DNA from: Aureimonas sp. SA4125
Lineage (GTDB): Bacteria; Pseudomonadota; Alphaproteobacteria; Rhizobiales; Rhizobiaceae
Assembly (NCBI RefSeq): GCF_019973775.1
Contig: NZ_AP025032.1
Location: 1,054,001-1,118,000, forward strand
Length of the DNA: 64,000 nt
Direction: 5' to 3'
This document shows, piece by piece, positions 1 to 9,183 of this stretch (its first letter is position 1; every line of letters begins with the position of its first letter). The position numbers and the translations under genes were made by a program. A model generated the notes under the pieces. It did not search any database, had not been told where the DNA came from, and saw nothing but the letters and a program-made list of their open reading frames with translations.

Positions 1-983
1 GTCGCCGAGGGCATCACCGGCAGGTTCGCCGCGGCAAACACCGCTTTGGCGCGGGCCGCCTGCCGCTGCTGGCCGTCGCGCTCGGCCTGCGATGCCTTGA
101 GGTGGCGGATCGAGGCCGTCGCGGCGGCGGCGAGCGCCGGGGGCAGGGCGGTGGTGAAGATGAAGCCCAGCGCATAGGAGCGTACCGAATCGATCACGGC
201 CTTCGACCCGGTGATGTAGCCGCCGAGCACGCCGAACGCCTTCGCGAGTGTCCCCTCGATCACGTCGATGCGGTGGGCGACGCCGTCGCGCTCGGAAATG
301 CCGCCGCCGCGCGGACCGTACATGCCGACGGCGTGCACCTCGTCGATATAGGTCATGGCGTTGTAGCGCTCGGCGAGCGAGACGATGGCATCGATCGGCG
401 CGATGTCGCCGTCCATCGAATAGACGCTCTCGAACACGATCAGCTTCGGCCGTCCCTTCTCGGCGGCCTTCAGCAGTTCCTCCAGATGCTGGACGTCGTT
501 GTGGCGGAACACCTGCTTCTTGCAGCCCGCCTTGCGCACGCCCTCGATCATCGAGGCATGGTTCAGCTCGTCGGACAGAATCAGGCAGTCCGGCAGGAGC
601 TTTGCGATGGTCGAGATCGACGCCTCGTTGGAGACGAAGCCCGAGGTGAAGACGAGCGCGGCCTCCTTGCCGTGGAGATCGGCGAGCTCGCGCTCGAGTT
701 CGACCAGCGGATGGGTATTGCCCGAGATGTTGCGCGTGCCGCCGGCACCCGAACCCATGGTGGCGATGGTCGACTGCATGGCGGAGACGACGTCGGCGTG
801 CTGTCCCATGCCGAGATAGTCGTTCGAGCACCAGACGGTGATCTCGCGCGCCTTGTCGTCATGACGCCAGATCGCGGCGGGAAATCGGCCGGCGATCCTT
901 TCGAGGTCGGCAAAGACGCGGTAACGCTTTTCCGCGTGCAGCGCCTCGATCGCGGCGTCGAAATGGCCCTTGTAGTCGATCAT
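1..983 (-). CDS. hemA: 5-aminolevulinate synthase (3' end outside window)
   Basis: PLP-dependent condensation of glycine and succinyl-CoA to 5-aminolevulinate, the first step of the alphaproteobacterial C4 haem pathway. The protein reads from [15 protein letters not shown] at 983 and shows the family core: [10 protein letters not shown] near residue 50, [10 protein letters not shown] near 80, the [11 protein letters not shown] stretch, the [11 protein letters not shown]sp of the cofactor site, and the PLP lysine in TLAKAFG near 245. About 327 residues are present; family members are about 400-425, so roughly the last 80 residues lie beyond base 1. It is divergent from the galE-type gene, with a 159-base intergenic region. 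Identification is firm because the whole catalytic core matches. Confidence 0.95.
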   Translation of the reverse strand, partial: MIDYKGHFDAAIEALHAEKRYRVFADLERIAGRFPAAIWRHDDKAREITVWCSNDYLGMGQHADVVSAMQSTIATMGSGAGGTRNISGNTHPLVELERELADLHGKEAALVFTSGFVSNEASISTIAKLLPDCLILSDELNHASMIEGVRKAGCKKQVFRHNDVQHLEELLKAAEKGRPKLIVFESVYSMDGDIAPIDAIVSLAERYNAMTYIDEVHAVGMYGPRGGGISERDGVAHRIDVIEGTLAKAFGVLGGYITGSKAVIDSVRSYALGFIFTTALPPALAAAATASIRHLKASQAERDGQQRQAARAKAVFAAANLPVMPSA

Positions 984-1142
984 CTTGAAACACCCTTTCG
1001 AGAGGGGTTCTAAGATGATGGACCGGCGAAGTCCACTTTCACCCTTGTGCCAAACCGCCGCGTCGGTGGCATTCCGTGTGACAACATGAGCGGAGAATGA
1101 AAACATGACGAAGACAGGTCACAGGCAGGCGGTCGTTCGGCA

Positions 1143-2132
1143 ATGAGCGTCCTCGTCACCGGCGGGGCCGGCTATATCGGCAGCCACATGGTCCTCGGGC
1201 TTGCCGATCGTGGCGAGGCGGTCGTCGTCCTCGACAATCTCGTCACCGGGTTCGACTGGCTGGTATCGCCGCGGGCGACGCTGGCAGAGGGCGACATTGC
1301 CAATCAGGCCCTGGTCTGCCGGCTGATCGCCGAACATGGGATCGAGACCATCGTGCATTTCGCCGGCTCGGTCGTGGTGCCCGATTCCGTCGCCGATCCG
1401 CTCGGCTACTATCTCAACAACACGGTGAGGACGCGCGACCTCATCGCCGCCGCCGTCGCCAGCGGCGTGAAGCACTTCATCTTCTCGTCCACGGCCGCCG
1501 TCTACGGCATGGCGGGTCTGGAACCGGTGTCGGAGGACAGCCGGCTGCAGCCGCAGTCGCCCTATGGCCGCTCCAAGCTGATGAGCGAGATGATGCTGGA
1601 GGATACGGCGAGGGCCCATCCGCTGCGCTATGCGGCGCTGCGCTACTTCAACGTCGCCGGCGGCGATCCGTCCGGACGCTCGGGCCAGGCGACGAAGGGC
1701 GCGACGCACCTCATCAAGGTCGCGGTCGAGACCGCGCTCGGTCGGCGCGCGGCGATCGACATCTTCGGCGACGACTATCCGACGCCGGACGGCACGGCGG
1801 TGCGCGACTACATCCACGTCACCGATCTCATCTCGGCCCATCTCGCCGCGCTCGATCATCTGAGAGGCGGCGGCGAGAGCCTCGTCGCCAATGTGGGCTA
1901 TGGTCGGGGCTATTCGGTCCGCGAGGTTTTGGATGTCGTGCGCGAGGTGCATGGCGCCGACTTCACCATCCGCCAGGGCGGCCGCCGGCCAGGGGATCCC
2001 GCCAGCATCGTCGCCAATGCCGACCGCGCGCGAACGACGCTGGGCTGGACGCCGTCCCACGATGATCTCAGGGAAATCGTCGCCCACGCCATCGCCTGGG
2101 AGAAGCACCTCATGCGCCGCAACGCCGGCTGA
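1143..2132 (+). CDS. galE: UDP-glucose 4-epimerase, GalE type
   Basis: Extended short-chain dehydrogenase of 329 residues that should interconvert UDP-glucose and UDP-galactose with bound NAD. The N-terminal Rossmann motif GGAGYIGSH is at residues 7-15, the catalytic Ser is in FSSTAAVYG near 120, and the Tyr-Lys pair is in YGRSK near 141-145. The C-terminal half carries the substrate-lobe motif RDYIHVTDL near 222, typical of GalE. The length is normal. The stop directly abuts the stop of a convergent small gene with no spacer. Together with the next epimerase and the sugar transferase it suggests exopolysaccharide or O-antigen sugar supply. Exact sugar specificity cannot be read from the sequence. 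Confidence 0.9.
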   Translation: MSVLVTGGAGYIGSHMVLGLADRGEAVVVLDNLVTGFDWLVSPRATLAEGDIANQALVCRLIAEHGIETIVHFAGSVVVPDSVADPLGYYLNNTVRTRDLIAAAVASGVKHFIFSSTAAVYGMAGLEPVSEDSRLQPQSPYGRSKLMSEMMLEDTARAHPLRYAALRYFNVAGGDPSGRSGQATKGATHLIKVAVETALGRRAAIDIFGDDYPTPDGTAVRDYIHVTDLISAHLAALDHLRGGGESLVANVGYGRGYSVREVLDVVREVHGADFTIRQGGRRPGDPASIVANADRARTTLGWTPSHDDLREIVAHAIAWEKHLMRRNAG

Positions 2133-2315
2133 TCAGCCGTGGCCGCCCGTGTCGGATCCGTCGCCGCCGCCCGCCGCCGCGGGCGGGGAACGGCGGGCCC
2201 GCGACTGATCCTTGCGGCGCTTGAGGTTTTCCCGAAGCATTTCCTCCTGCCGGGCGCGGCGCTTCTCCGCGGCGATCTCCGACGCCTTTTTCGGGGCTTC
2301 CGGTGCGTCCGTCAT
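2133..2315 (-). CDS. Small conserved Lys/Arg-rich protein, 60 aa
   Basis: A 60-residue protein starting MTDAPEAPKKASEIAAEKR and containing LRENLKRRKDQSRARR. Short basic proteins with a central LKRRKxQxR-like motif are common and unnamed in alphaproteobacteria. The ATG overlaps the stop of the upstream epimerase as ATGA, a sign of translational coupling. The C-terminus is Gly/Pro-rich and low in complexity. The middle is predicted as a charged helix. There is no signal peptide or membrane segment. Function is unknown; the coupling and the charge pattern are what support it as a gene. Confidence 0.7.
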   Translation of the reverse strand: MTDAPEAPKKASEIAAEKRRARQEEMLRENLKRRKDQSRARRSPPAAAGGGDGSDTGGHG

Positions 2316-3247
2316 GCTTGTCTCCCATTCTCCGCCAGCCGGTCGCGCAGGGCCGCACGGCGAAAGCCCTCCTGGCTGGACAAGGGCGGATGCCAGGAGA
2401 GGCAGGCGCCGATATGGCCGATGTCGACGACGAAGGAGCCGAACAGCCGGTCGAAGGCCTTGCGTCTGCCGAAAAGCCCGGCGACGGCGCGAAGCGGCGT
2501 TTCGGGAAGCGGCAACAGCCGAGGAGGGCGGCCGAGTCCCTGGCGGATCGCGGCGATCATGGCGCCGAGCGACAGCGGCTCCCGGTCCGCCACGAGAAAT
2601 GTTTCGCCGCCCGCCCGGGGATGGGTGAGGGCCGCGAGGATGGCGTCGAGGCAATTGTCGAGCGCCAGCACGCTGCGCTGCGCCGACGTCTGGGCGAGCG
2701 GAAGCGGCAGGCCGGTCCGCGCCAACTGCACGAGGCGGGCGACCATGCCGCGACCGCCCGGGCCGTAGACCGGCACCGGCCGCAGGATGCACAGATCCAT
2801 GGACGAGCCGGCCGCCACCTCCCGCAAGGCCGTCTCGGCGGCGAGCTTGGAGGCGGCATAGGCGCTCTGCGGATCGAGTTCGTCCGTCTCGCGCACCGGC
2901 GTTTTTCCCTTCGGCCGATGGACGTTCGCGGTGGACAGGAAGACGAAGCGGCCGACGCCCTCGGTGGCGGCGCGTTCTCCCAGAGCGCGGCTGCCCTCGA
3001 CATTGACGTGGTGAAGGGCGGGACTGTCGCGCGACGCGGGCTCGCGCCGGGACGGGTTCAGCGCGCCCAGATGCACGACGGCGTCGATGCCGGCCGGCCA
3101 GTCATTCCAGTCGCCGATGGCGGCAAGATCGGTCGGGGCCCCGTTCGGCCCGCGGATCAGCGGGACGACGTCGTGGCCATGGGCGCGCATGAGGGTAATG
3201 AGGCGGCGACCGATGAAGCCACTGGAGCCGCTGACGAGAATTCGCAA
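2312..3247 (-). CDS. NAD-dependent epimerase/dehydratase (sugar nucleotide)
   Basis: Extended SDR of about 311 residues. The frame is open further upstream, but the Rossmann motif (ILVSGSSGFIG) starts directly after a TTG at 3247, so this TTG is chosen as the start. A methionine further upstream would add about 50 low-complexity residues. It has the FLSTANVH strand with the catalytic Ser/Thr and YAASK with Tyr and Lys. It resembles UDP-glucose 4-epimerase-like proteins that sit beside WcaJ/PglC sugar transferases in surface-glycan loci. It is divergent from the sugar transferase at 3439, and its stop overlaps the start of the 60-residue gene. The substrate is unknown. Confidence 0.82.
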   Translation of the reverse strand: MRILVSGSSGFIGRRLITLMRAHGHDVVPLIRGPNGAPTDLAAIGDWNDWPAGIDAVVHLGALNPSRREPASRDSPALHHVNVEGSRALGERAATEGVGRFVFLSTANVHRPKGKTPVRETDELDPQSAYAASKLAAETALREVAAGSSMDLCILRPVPVYGPGGRGMVARLVQLARTGLPLPLAQTSAQRSVLALDNCLDAILAALTHPRAGGETFLVADREPLSLGAMIAAIRQGLGRPPRLLPLPETPLRAVAGLFGRRKAFDRLFGSFVVDIGHIGACLSWHPPLSSQEGFRRAALRDRLAENGRQA

Positions 3248-3438
3248 TGCGCAAAGTGTCCTTGCCCGGCGGCCAGGCTGCCGCGAAGATTGACCGGGCC
3301 CGCCCGGCGCGTCATAGAAACCGCCGCAGCGGCCGGCGTAAAGGCCTCGCCGCCGCTTTGTCGGGGAATGCGCGGCATCGGCGCGTGGCGCCTGTTGCCA
3401 CATACGACCGAGACCCCCGGCCGGCGACTAAGGATACC

Positions 3439-3993
3439 ATGAAACGCCTGTTCGACGTCACCGTCAGCCTCGTCGCCCTCATCCTCCTGGGATGGGCGAT
3501 CGTCGTCCTGGCCGTGCTGGTGCGGGCAAGCTCGCCGGGCCCGGGGATCTTCGCCCAGACCCGGGTCGGTCGCGGCGAAACACCCTTCCGCTGCTACAAG
3601 CTGCGCACCATGCAGCTCGGCACCGTCGAGGCCGCCTCGCACGATACGCCGGCCGCCGCGGTGACGCCGCTCGGCCAGAAGCTTCGCCGATGGAAGCTCG
3701 ACGAACTGCCGCAACTGGTCAATGTCCTGAGGGGCGAGATGAGCTTCGTCGGACCACGGCCCTGTCTGCCGGTGCAGGCCGTCCTGATCGCGGAGCGCCG
3801 CCAGAAGGGCGTCTATGCGGTGCGCCCCGGTATCACCGGGCTGGCCCAGGTCCAGGGCATCGACATGTCCGACCCCGTCCGTCTCGCCGCGATCGACGCG
3901 GACTACGTCCGGAACCAGAGCTTCCCCGGCGATCTCGGGCTGATCCTGAAGACGGTCGTCGGCGGCGGCCAGGGCGATCGCGTCCGACACTGA
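3439..3993 (+). CDS. Undecaprenyl-phosphate sugar phosphotransferase, PglC/WcaJ C-terminal type
   Basis: A monotopic phosphoglycosyl transferase of 184 residues, which moves a sugar phosphate from a UDP-sugar to undecaprenyl phosphate to start glycan assembly on the inner face of the membrane. It has one N-terminal hydrophobic helix (residues 7-29), then KLRTM near 57, LRRWKLDELPQL near 85, FVGPRP near 105 and RPGITGLAQV near 131, all signatures of the bacterial sugar transferase family. The length equals the minimal PglC-like form, lacking the CoA-binding-like N-terminal part of WcaJ. The divergent epimerase probably makes its UDP-sugar donor (inference from position). Confidence 0.88.
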   Translation: MKRLFDVTVSLVALILLGWAIVVLAVLVRASSPGPGIFAQTRVGRGETPFRCYKLRTMQLGTVEAASHDTPAAAVTPLGQKLRRWKLDELPQLVNVLRGEMSFVGPRPCLPVQAVLIAERRQKGVYAVRPGITGLAQVQGIDMSDPVRLAAIDADYVRNQSFPGDLGLILKTVVGGGQGDRVRH

Positions 3994-4127
3994 ACGCGGA
4001 CCGGCATCGAACGGGAACCGAGATTGCGTCGGGCGCGGTCACGTGATGAAAGAGAGGGCAGGATTCCCGGTCGACACCGGCTCCCATCCAAGGACGTCGG
4101 GCTGAGGCCCCACTGCGAAAGCCCGTG

Positions 4128-5450
4128 ATGACTGCCATCGACCGCATCGGCTTTGCCGCCGAACTCGACGCCTACGCCCGCGCCAACCGTCCCATCACCA
4201 TCGGCCTTGCCGGCGCCGGCCAGATGGGTACCGACATCGTCGTGCAGGTGGCCCTGATGGCCGGCATCCGCGTCGGCGCCATCGCCACCCGCAGTCCGGC
4301 GCGCCCGCTTGCGGCCATCGCGCTCGCCGGTCACGAGTCCGGCCATGGCCGCGCGGCGGCGACCCCCGAAGCCATCGACCGCGTCATCGACGCCGGCGGC
4401 ATCGCGCTCACCGACGATCTCGCCGCGCTCTGCGCCGCCGGACGGATCGACGTCGTCGTCGACGCCACGGGCAGCCCGGACCTCGGCACCTTCCTGGCAC
4501 TGGAGGCGATCCGCAACGGCAAGCATATCGTGATGCTGAACGTCGAGGCCGACATCACCGTCGGCCGCCACCTCGCCGCCGAGGCCAAGCGCGCTGGCGT
4601 GGTCTATACCGGCTCGGCCGGCGACGAGCCGGCGGCGACGCTGGAACTCATCGCCTTCGCCCAAAGCCTCGGCATGGACGTCGTCGCTGCCGGAAAGGGC
4701 AAGAACAATCCGCTGCGCATCGACGCAGTCCCCTCCGAATACGAGGAAGAGGCCCTCGCCCGCGACATGAACGCCCGCATGCTGGTCGAATTCATCGACG
4801 GCTCGAAAACCATGGTCGAGATGACCGCCATCGCCAATTGCACCGGCCTCGTTCCGGACATCGCCGGCATGCACGGCCCCGCGGCGACCGTCGACAATCT
4901 CGCTCAGGTGCTCTGCACCACCGCCGACGGCGGCATCCTCTCGGGCCCCGGCCGTGTCGACTATACGATCGGCAAGGGCGTGGCGCCCGGCGTGTTCTGC
5001 ATCGCCCGACCGCGCCACGACCGTGCGATCGAGCGGATGGCCGACCTCAAGGTCGGGCCCGGCCCCTGCTTCGCCCTCGTCCGGCCTTTCCACCTGACCA
5101 GCCTCGAGACGCCGCTGTCTGCGGCCCGTGCTGTGATGTATCGGCGCGCGGACATGGTGCCGCTGGACCGGCCGGTCGCCGAATGCGGCGCCGTCGCCAA
5201 GCGCGACCTGAAGCCGGGCGAGGTTCTCGGGCGCATCGGCGAGAGCGACTATCGCGGTTTCGCCATGACCTGGGCCGATGGCCGCGCCAGCCGCGCTTTG
5301 CCGCTCGGGCTGGCGGAGAAGGCGCGCGTGTCCCAGCCGATCAAATCCGGCGAGCGCCTGACGCACGACAACTGCACGGCCGATGACAGCCTGCTCGTCA
5401 CCCGCATCCGGCGCGAGCTCGACGCCGCCGACGCCCGCTTTCTCGGCTGA
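4128..5450 (+). CDS. Homoserine-dehydrogenase-like oxidoreductase with C-terminal SAF domain
   Basis: A 440-residue NAD(P)-dependent oxidoreductase. The N-terminus has a Rossmann motif (GLAGAGQMG, about residues 26-34), followed by VVDATGSPD and KHIVMLNVEAD, where the homoserine-dehydrogenase-like family binds cofactor. The C-terminal 90 residues contain AKRDLKPGEVLGRIG and IKSGERLTHDNC, typical of SAF domains. A GTG three bases upstream is an alternative start. Relatives are annotated only as SAF-domain oxidoreductases, some in sugar or polyol catabolism. The neighbours here do not define a pathway, so no substrate is proposed. Confidence 0.78.
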   Translation: MTAIDRIGFAAELDAYARANRPITIGLAGAGQMGTDIVVQVALMAGIRVGAIATRSPARPLAAIALAGHESGHGRAAATPEAIDRVIDAGGIALTDDLAALCAAGRIDVVVDATGSPDLGTFLALEAIRNGKHIVMLNVEADITVGRHLAAEAKRAGVVYTGSAGDEPAATLELIAFAQSLGMDVVAAGKGKNNPLRIDAVPSEYEEEALARDMNARMLVEFIDGSKTMVEMTAIANCTGLVPDIAGMHGPAATVDNLAQVLCTTADGGILSGPGRVDYTIGKGVAPGVFCIARPRHDRAIERMADLKVGPGPCFALVRPFHLTSLETPLSAARAVMYRRADMVPLDRPVAECGAVAKRDLKPGEVLGRIGESDYRGFAMTWADGRASRALPLGLAEKARVSQPIKSGERLTHDNCTADDSLLVTRIRRELDAADARFLG

Positions 5451-5530
5451 TCACCTCTGGGTGGGGTGAAGCCCGCGTAGGGAAAGGGGCGGTCTCCGTA
5501 TCGCGCCCCGCGTCTTTCGGTCTCCGCGGA

Positions 5531-5548
5531 CCGGCAAGAAAATGCCGG
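5531..5548. terminator. Small hairpin between convergent genes
   Basis: The arms CCGGCA and TGCCGG flank an AGAAAA loop in the gap between the SAF oxidoreductase and the receiver gene, both of which end here. There is no U-run, so it may only be a processing hairpin. Confidence 0.3.
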
Positions 5549-5566
5549 CGGCTCGGCAACCGGTCT

Positions 5567-5956
5567 TCACTCGGCGCGGGGCGTCATGACGGCGTCGACC
5601 AGTTCGTCGTCGTCGAAGGGCTTCAGGAACACCTTTTCCGCGCCCCATATTTCGGCGAGCGACGTCATTGCCTCGATCGTCAGGCGCGGTCCACCACCGG
5701 TGACGCCGAAGATGCGCATGGCCGGCTTGCGGCCACGGATCTCCTTGAGGAGGCGCAGACCGTCCATTTCCGGCATCCACATGTCGGTGACGAGCACGTC
5801 GAAATCGGTATCTGCCAGGCATTCCAGGGCTTCCTTGCCGTTGGCGGCGGCGGTTACCTCGAAACCGGCGCTGGCGAGCGCCATGACCAGCGACTCGCGC
5901 ACGGCCATGACGTCGTCCACCACGAGCGCGCTCCGCCGCGTGTCGTCTCTACTCAT
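5567..5956 (-). CDS. Stand-alone receiver-domain response regulator
   Basis: A 129-residue CheY-like receiver with no output domain. The acidic pocket VVDD is at 12-15, the phospho-acceptor is Asp58 in LVTDMWMPEMDG, the conserved Thr is in FGVTGG, and the Lys is in FLKPFDD near 113. The first bases overlap the last bases of the upstream histidine kinase by 8 nt, so the two are translated together and are a probable cognate pair. With no DNA-binding or enzymatic domain, the output must pass through protein contact or a phosphorelay. Family assignment is certain; the target is unknown. Confidence 0.92.
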   Translation of the reverse strand: MSRDDTRRSALVVDDVMAVRESLVMALASAGFEVTAAANGKEALECLADTDFDVLVTDMWMPEMDGLRLLKEIRGRKPAMRIFGVTGGGPRLTIEAMTSLAEIWGAEKVFLKPFDDDELVDAVMTPRAE

Positions 5957-8270
5957 TGTCGTCCTTTCGCTGCGGGAAGAAGATCGTCACCGCCGTGCCG
6001 TTGCCGGGCGACGATTCGATGCTGATGAAGCCATCATAGTCGCGAACGATCCGTTGCACGATGTAGAGGCCGACGCCCGTACCCTCGCCGTCGATCTTGG
6101 TGGAGAAAAAGGGCTGCATCGCCTTGAGGCGCACCGATTCCTCCATGCCTGCCCCATTGTCGGCGACGACGAGTTTCGCGCCGCCCTCGGCGACCGCCAG
6201 GGTGACGACCACCGTACCGGCTCCCTGCACCGCGTGAACGGCGTTCGACAGGAGGTTGCCGACGATCTGCAGGATGTCGCCGATCTTGACCGTCACGCTC
6301 TCGCAGTTCTCGACGATGCAATCGATCCGCATGCTGGAGGGCAGCGCCGGACGGATCGCCTCGACGCTGTGCTCGACGGCGAGGCTGATCGGCCGGCTCG
6401 TATCCTTCCAGCGTTCGCCGCGCGTTGACTGCAGGAGTTCCGACACGACCGTCGCGGCCTGCTTGCTGGAGATGTCGATGAGCTCCATCATCCGGCTGCT
6501 CGCCGGGTCGATGGTATCGCGCAGATGCAGACGCAACCGCTTGGTGAGGTTGATGATCGGGTGGATCAGATTGTTGATCTCGTGGGCGACGCTGCCGGCG
6601 AGCTGCCCCAGCGCAAACATCTGCTGCTCCAACTGGCGCCGATTCTCGCGCTCGACCTCCTCGGTGACGTCGCGGATGAGCCCACGATAGACCGACCGGC
6701 CGACGCCCCGGAAGACGACGCCGGGCTTCGGAGGCGGGATGGCACGTCCGCTGATGCTGATCCAGAGATCGCCGTCCCCGTCCTCGATCCGCAACCGCCG
6801 GCTGTCGCAGGGCAGGCCGCTCTCGATCAGTTCCCGGAGCGGTTTCAGCATTTCGGCCGAGGTGGTGACGGCGAGCCTGTCGAACAGCTTCTCGCCAAGC
6901 GCCAGGTGCGTCCTGCCCACCTGCCGCCCGGTGACGAAGCTGATCGCGCCGTCGCGGTCCATTTCCCAGAAGAGATCGGTGCCGATCTCGGCAAAGGCGC
7001 GAAACCGGTCGGCATTGTGCAGGATCTCGCTTCTGAGGCGCGTCTCGCGCTTCTGGATGTCGAGCGAGGCGGCCCCGGTGAAGGCGACGAGGGAGGCGAC
7101 CATGGCGATCAGCAGGCCGTTTTCGATCGGACCGGCGCCCATCTGCGGCTGGATATCGGCAAGGAGGCGGAAGCCTCCGGCAACCAGCGACGGCGCCCAG
7201 GCGAGCATGAAGGTCAGCGACCTCGCGGGCTGCCGGCGCCCCGCTACCATGAGAGCGATCAGGGTGAAGACGATCACCGCAAAACCGAGATAGGGCGCGA
7301 TCGATCGGGCGATGCCGACACCGAGCGACAGGTCCAGGATGGCGAGAACTGCGGCCGCAGCCAGAAACACCGTCAGCCCGTCCGCGATCCGGGAGATCCT
7401 TGGGGCGACGCGTTTCAGACCGAGGAAGCTCGTCACGAATCCGACGAAGCTGCAGAAGATAAGCAGCACGGAAATCAGGGCGACTTCCCGCGCCCGCATG
7501 GCAAGGCCTGGAAGGACGAGATTCTGCAGGAGGGCGTTGGACGACACGAAGTAGGCGAGACTGCTTGCGGTGCAGGCGGCCAGCCAGAGATTGGTCTGGT
7601 TCCTCAACGACGCGCCGAGGGCGAAAATGTAGATCAGCATCGCGCCCATGACCCCGATCAGCACCGACAGGCGCGTCGTGCTGGCGTCGTACGCGGCATA
7701 GAAGCTCTGGAAATCCGAGAACCAGACCTCGCTCTGAAGGGCAGGCAGCCGCTCCAACCGAAGGAAGAGCTTCGCGCCGGCAATTTGCTCCGGCTCGAGA
7801 ATGAAGCTCGGATAGCGGAACGACTCGGTACTGTAGGGTCGCCCGTCGCGTGGATCCCAGGTCGTCTGACGGATGCCGCCCGACCCTGCGACGAAGAGAT
7901 CAGCCCGTTCCAGCCGTGGTTCCCGGATCGAGATGATGAAGGGCGGTGTCCAGCCCGGACGGGTGGAGACGTCGTCCGGCAATGTCAGCGACAGCCACAG
8001 ACGTTGAGGACCTCCCGCTGCAAGCCGGGGTCTGGCGGCCGCCGCGTCGCGCCGGAACTGGTCGGGCGCAAAGCCGACAATTTCTTCGATCGTGAGCGTG
8101 CCCGTCACGTCCACGAAACCCGACATGGCATCGCCGACCGAAATGGCCGGCCGAATCGACATCGGTTGGCACGAGACCAGGGCGAAGAGGGCTGCAATGG
8201 TCCAGAGAGCCGCGAACCAGCGCCAGAAGCCGGGGGCCATCAGTGTCGAGCCGCGGCTTTCGACCCGCAA
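5949..8270 (-). CDS. 7TMR-DISM sensor histidine kinase with PAS domain
   Basis: A hybrid-less sensor kinase of 773 residues. It has an N-terminal hydrophobic segment (about 18-35, ending in a lipobox-like LVSC), an extracytoplasmic DISMED2-like region (about 45-195), seven membrane helices (about 200-400), a PAS-like region (about 425-545), a HisKA H-box with His563 in AHEINNLIHPI, an N-box near 672, G1 DNGAGM near 704 and G2 GTGVGL near 731. The TTG at 8270 is chosen because GAGG sits about 8 bases upstream; an ATG at 8240 is the alternative. It follows the MarR gene by 3 bases and overlaps the receiver gene. The ligand is unknown. Confidence 0.9.
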   Translation of the reverse strand: MRVESRGSTLMAPGFWRWFAALWTIAALFALVSCQPMSIRPAISVGDAMSGFVDVTGTLTIEEIVGFAPDQFRRDAAAARPRLAAGGPQRLWLSLTLPDDVSTRPGWTPPFIISIREPRLERADLFVAGSGGIRQTTWDPRDGRPYSTESFRYPSFILEPEQIAGAKLFLRLERLPALQSEVWFSDFQSFYAAYDASTTRLSVLIGVMGAMLIYIFALGASLRNQTNLWLAACTASSLAYFVSSNALLQNLVLPGLAMRAREVALISVLLIFCSFVGFVTSFLGLKRVAPRISRIADGLTVFLAAAAVLAILDLSLGVGIARSIAPYLGFAVIVFTLIALMVAGRRQPARSLTFMLAWAPSLVAGGFRLLADIQPQMGAGPIENGLLIAMVASLVAFTGAASLDIQKRETRLRSEILHNADRFRAFAEIGTDLFWEMDRDGAISFVTGRQVGRTHLALGEKLFDRLAVTTSAEMLKPLRELIESGLPCDSRRLRIEDGDGDLWISISGRAIPPPKPGVVFRGVGRSVYRGLIRDVTEEVERENRRQLEQQMFALGQLAGSVAHEINNLIHPIINLTKRLRLHLRDTIDPASSRMMELIDISSKQAATVVSELLQSTRGERWKDTSRPISLAVEHSVEAIRPALPSSMRIDCIVENCESVTVKIGDILQIVGNLLSNAVHAVQGAGTVVVTLAVAEGGAKLVVADNGAGMEESVRLKAMQPFFSTKIDGEGTGVGLYIVQRIVRDYDGFISIESSPGNGTAVTIFFPQRKDDNE

Positions 8271-8273
8271 GCT

Positions 8274-8708
8274 TCATGCCTCGTCGGTGTCGGGCATCGT
8301 TGATCGAATGGCGATTTCGAGGCCGTTGGCGAGCGATTCCCGCTCGGTTGGGCTGAGAATCTCGAGCGCCTTGGCGATGCTCTGCAACGGATCGTCTGCC
8401 AGGATCGATCGGCCGAGATCGGTGAGGTTCAGCTGTTCGGCCCGGCCCCGCCCGATGGTGCCGGCCTTCACCAGAAGTCCCTTGGTGATCAGTGTTCGCA
8501 CGGTCCGCGCGACGGCACCGGAAGCCAGCCCCTGAAACCGTGCCAGGTCGATGGCGGTGCGCAGCTGCGGCGGAGCGCTGTCGAGATAGCGGAGCGCCGA
8601 CCACTGCGCCGGAAAGAGGTCTGCGGCATAGCCTTGGCTATGGATGCGCCGCGCAACCTGCTCCAGCAGGCTGGCGAGGGCTGGAGCTGAAATTGCCTCT
8701 GTCGTCAA
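8274..8708 (-). CDS. MarR-family transcriptional regulator
   Basis: A winged-helix regulator of about 144 residues. Chosen start: TTG at 8708 with an AGGAG six bases upstream; no ATG gives a comparable protein. It contains a HTH region (DLARFQGLASGAVARTVRTL, about residues 55-75) and a wing with GRGRAEQLNLTDLG. It sits first in the MarR-kinase-receiver operon, 3 bases before the kinase, and divergent from the ABC importer at 9184. It may therefore control the two-component genes, the importer, or both (inference). No clear palindrome was found in front of it. Confidence 0.82.
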   Translation of the reverse strand: MTTEAISAPALASLLEQVARRIHSQGYAADLFPAQWSALRYLDSAPPQLRTAIDLARFQGLASGAVARTVRTLITKGLLVKAGTIGRGRAEQLNLTDLGRSILADDPLQSIAKALEILSPTERESLANGLEIAIRSTMPDTDEA

Positions 8709-9183
8709 TATGCGCTCCTGGGCCAGCACTTCACAATTGGATGAACACGAAATCAGTATGAAAGCGATCGAAGAATGACAACCCTTGGCGTTCGACGACG
8801 GGGCGGTCAGGTCTGGCGTCCGGGCACGAGATCCCGGCAAGCCGGTACATTCGGGCCGATGACGCGCGTCCGCCACCGGTCCGGCATCGCAACACCTGGT
8901 TAAGAAAGGGTTGCGCCTCGACCTCCATGCGCGGCCCTTCGCAGTGGGACGCCCGTGCGAGGCAGGGACGGGACTGACGAAAGATTCGGAGCCATTCGGG
9001 CCCGAGAGCAGCCCTCGACGCCCTGTCCGCACGGCGCGCCGCAGGCACTGCAATGCCTGTGATCGCAGGGCTGCCAAGCGACATCGGACTGTCATGCGCC
9101 GGTGCTATCGGAGCGCTGAACGGCAGTTTGCCGGGACTTTTGCACGGGTCCGTTGGCCCGGGCGATATTGGGGAGAGACGTCC
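8709..9183. other. 475-base divergent intergenic region
   Basis: It lies between the MarR gene and the ABC substrate-binding gene and contains no convincing gene. A strong ribosome-binding site (GGGGAGAG) ends it, just before the importer start. Promoters for both directions must lie here, but no good -35/-10 pair stands out. Confidence 0.5.

Noticed and set aside
3903..5366. Long open frame (487 codons) antisense to the SAF oxidoreductase
   Set aside because: It is the reverse-strand shadow of a high-GC gene: His/Asp/Gly-rich without domains. Similar antisense frames at 8731-10308, 13928-15916, 23736-25127 and 44436-46763 were rejected for the same reason.
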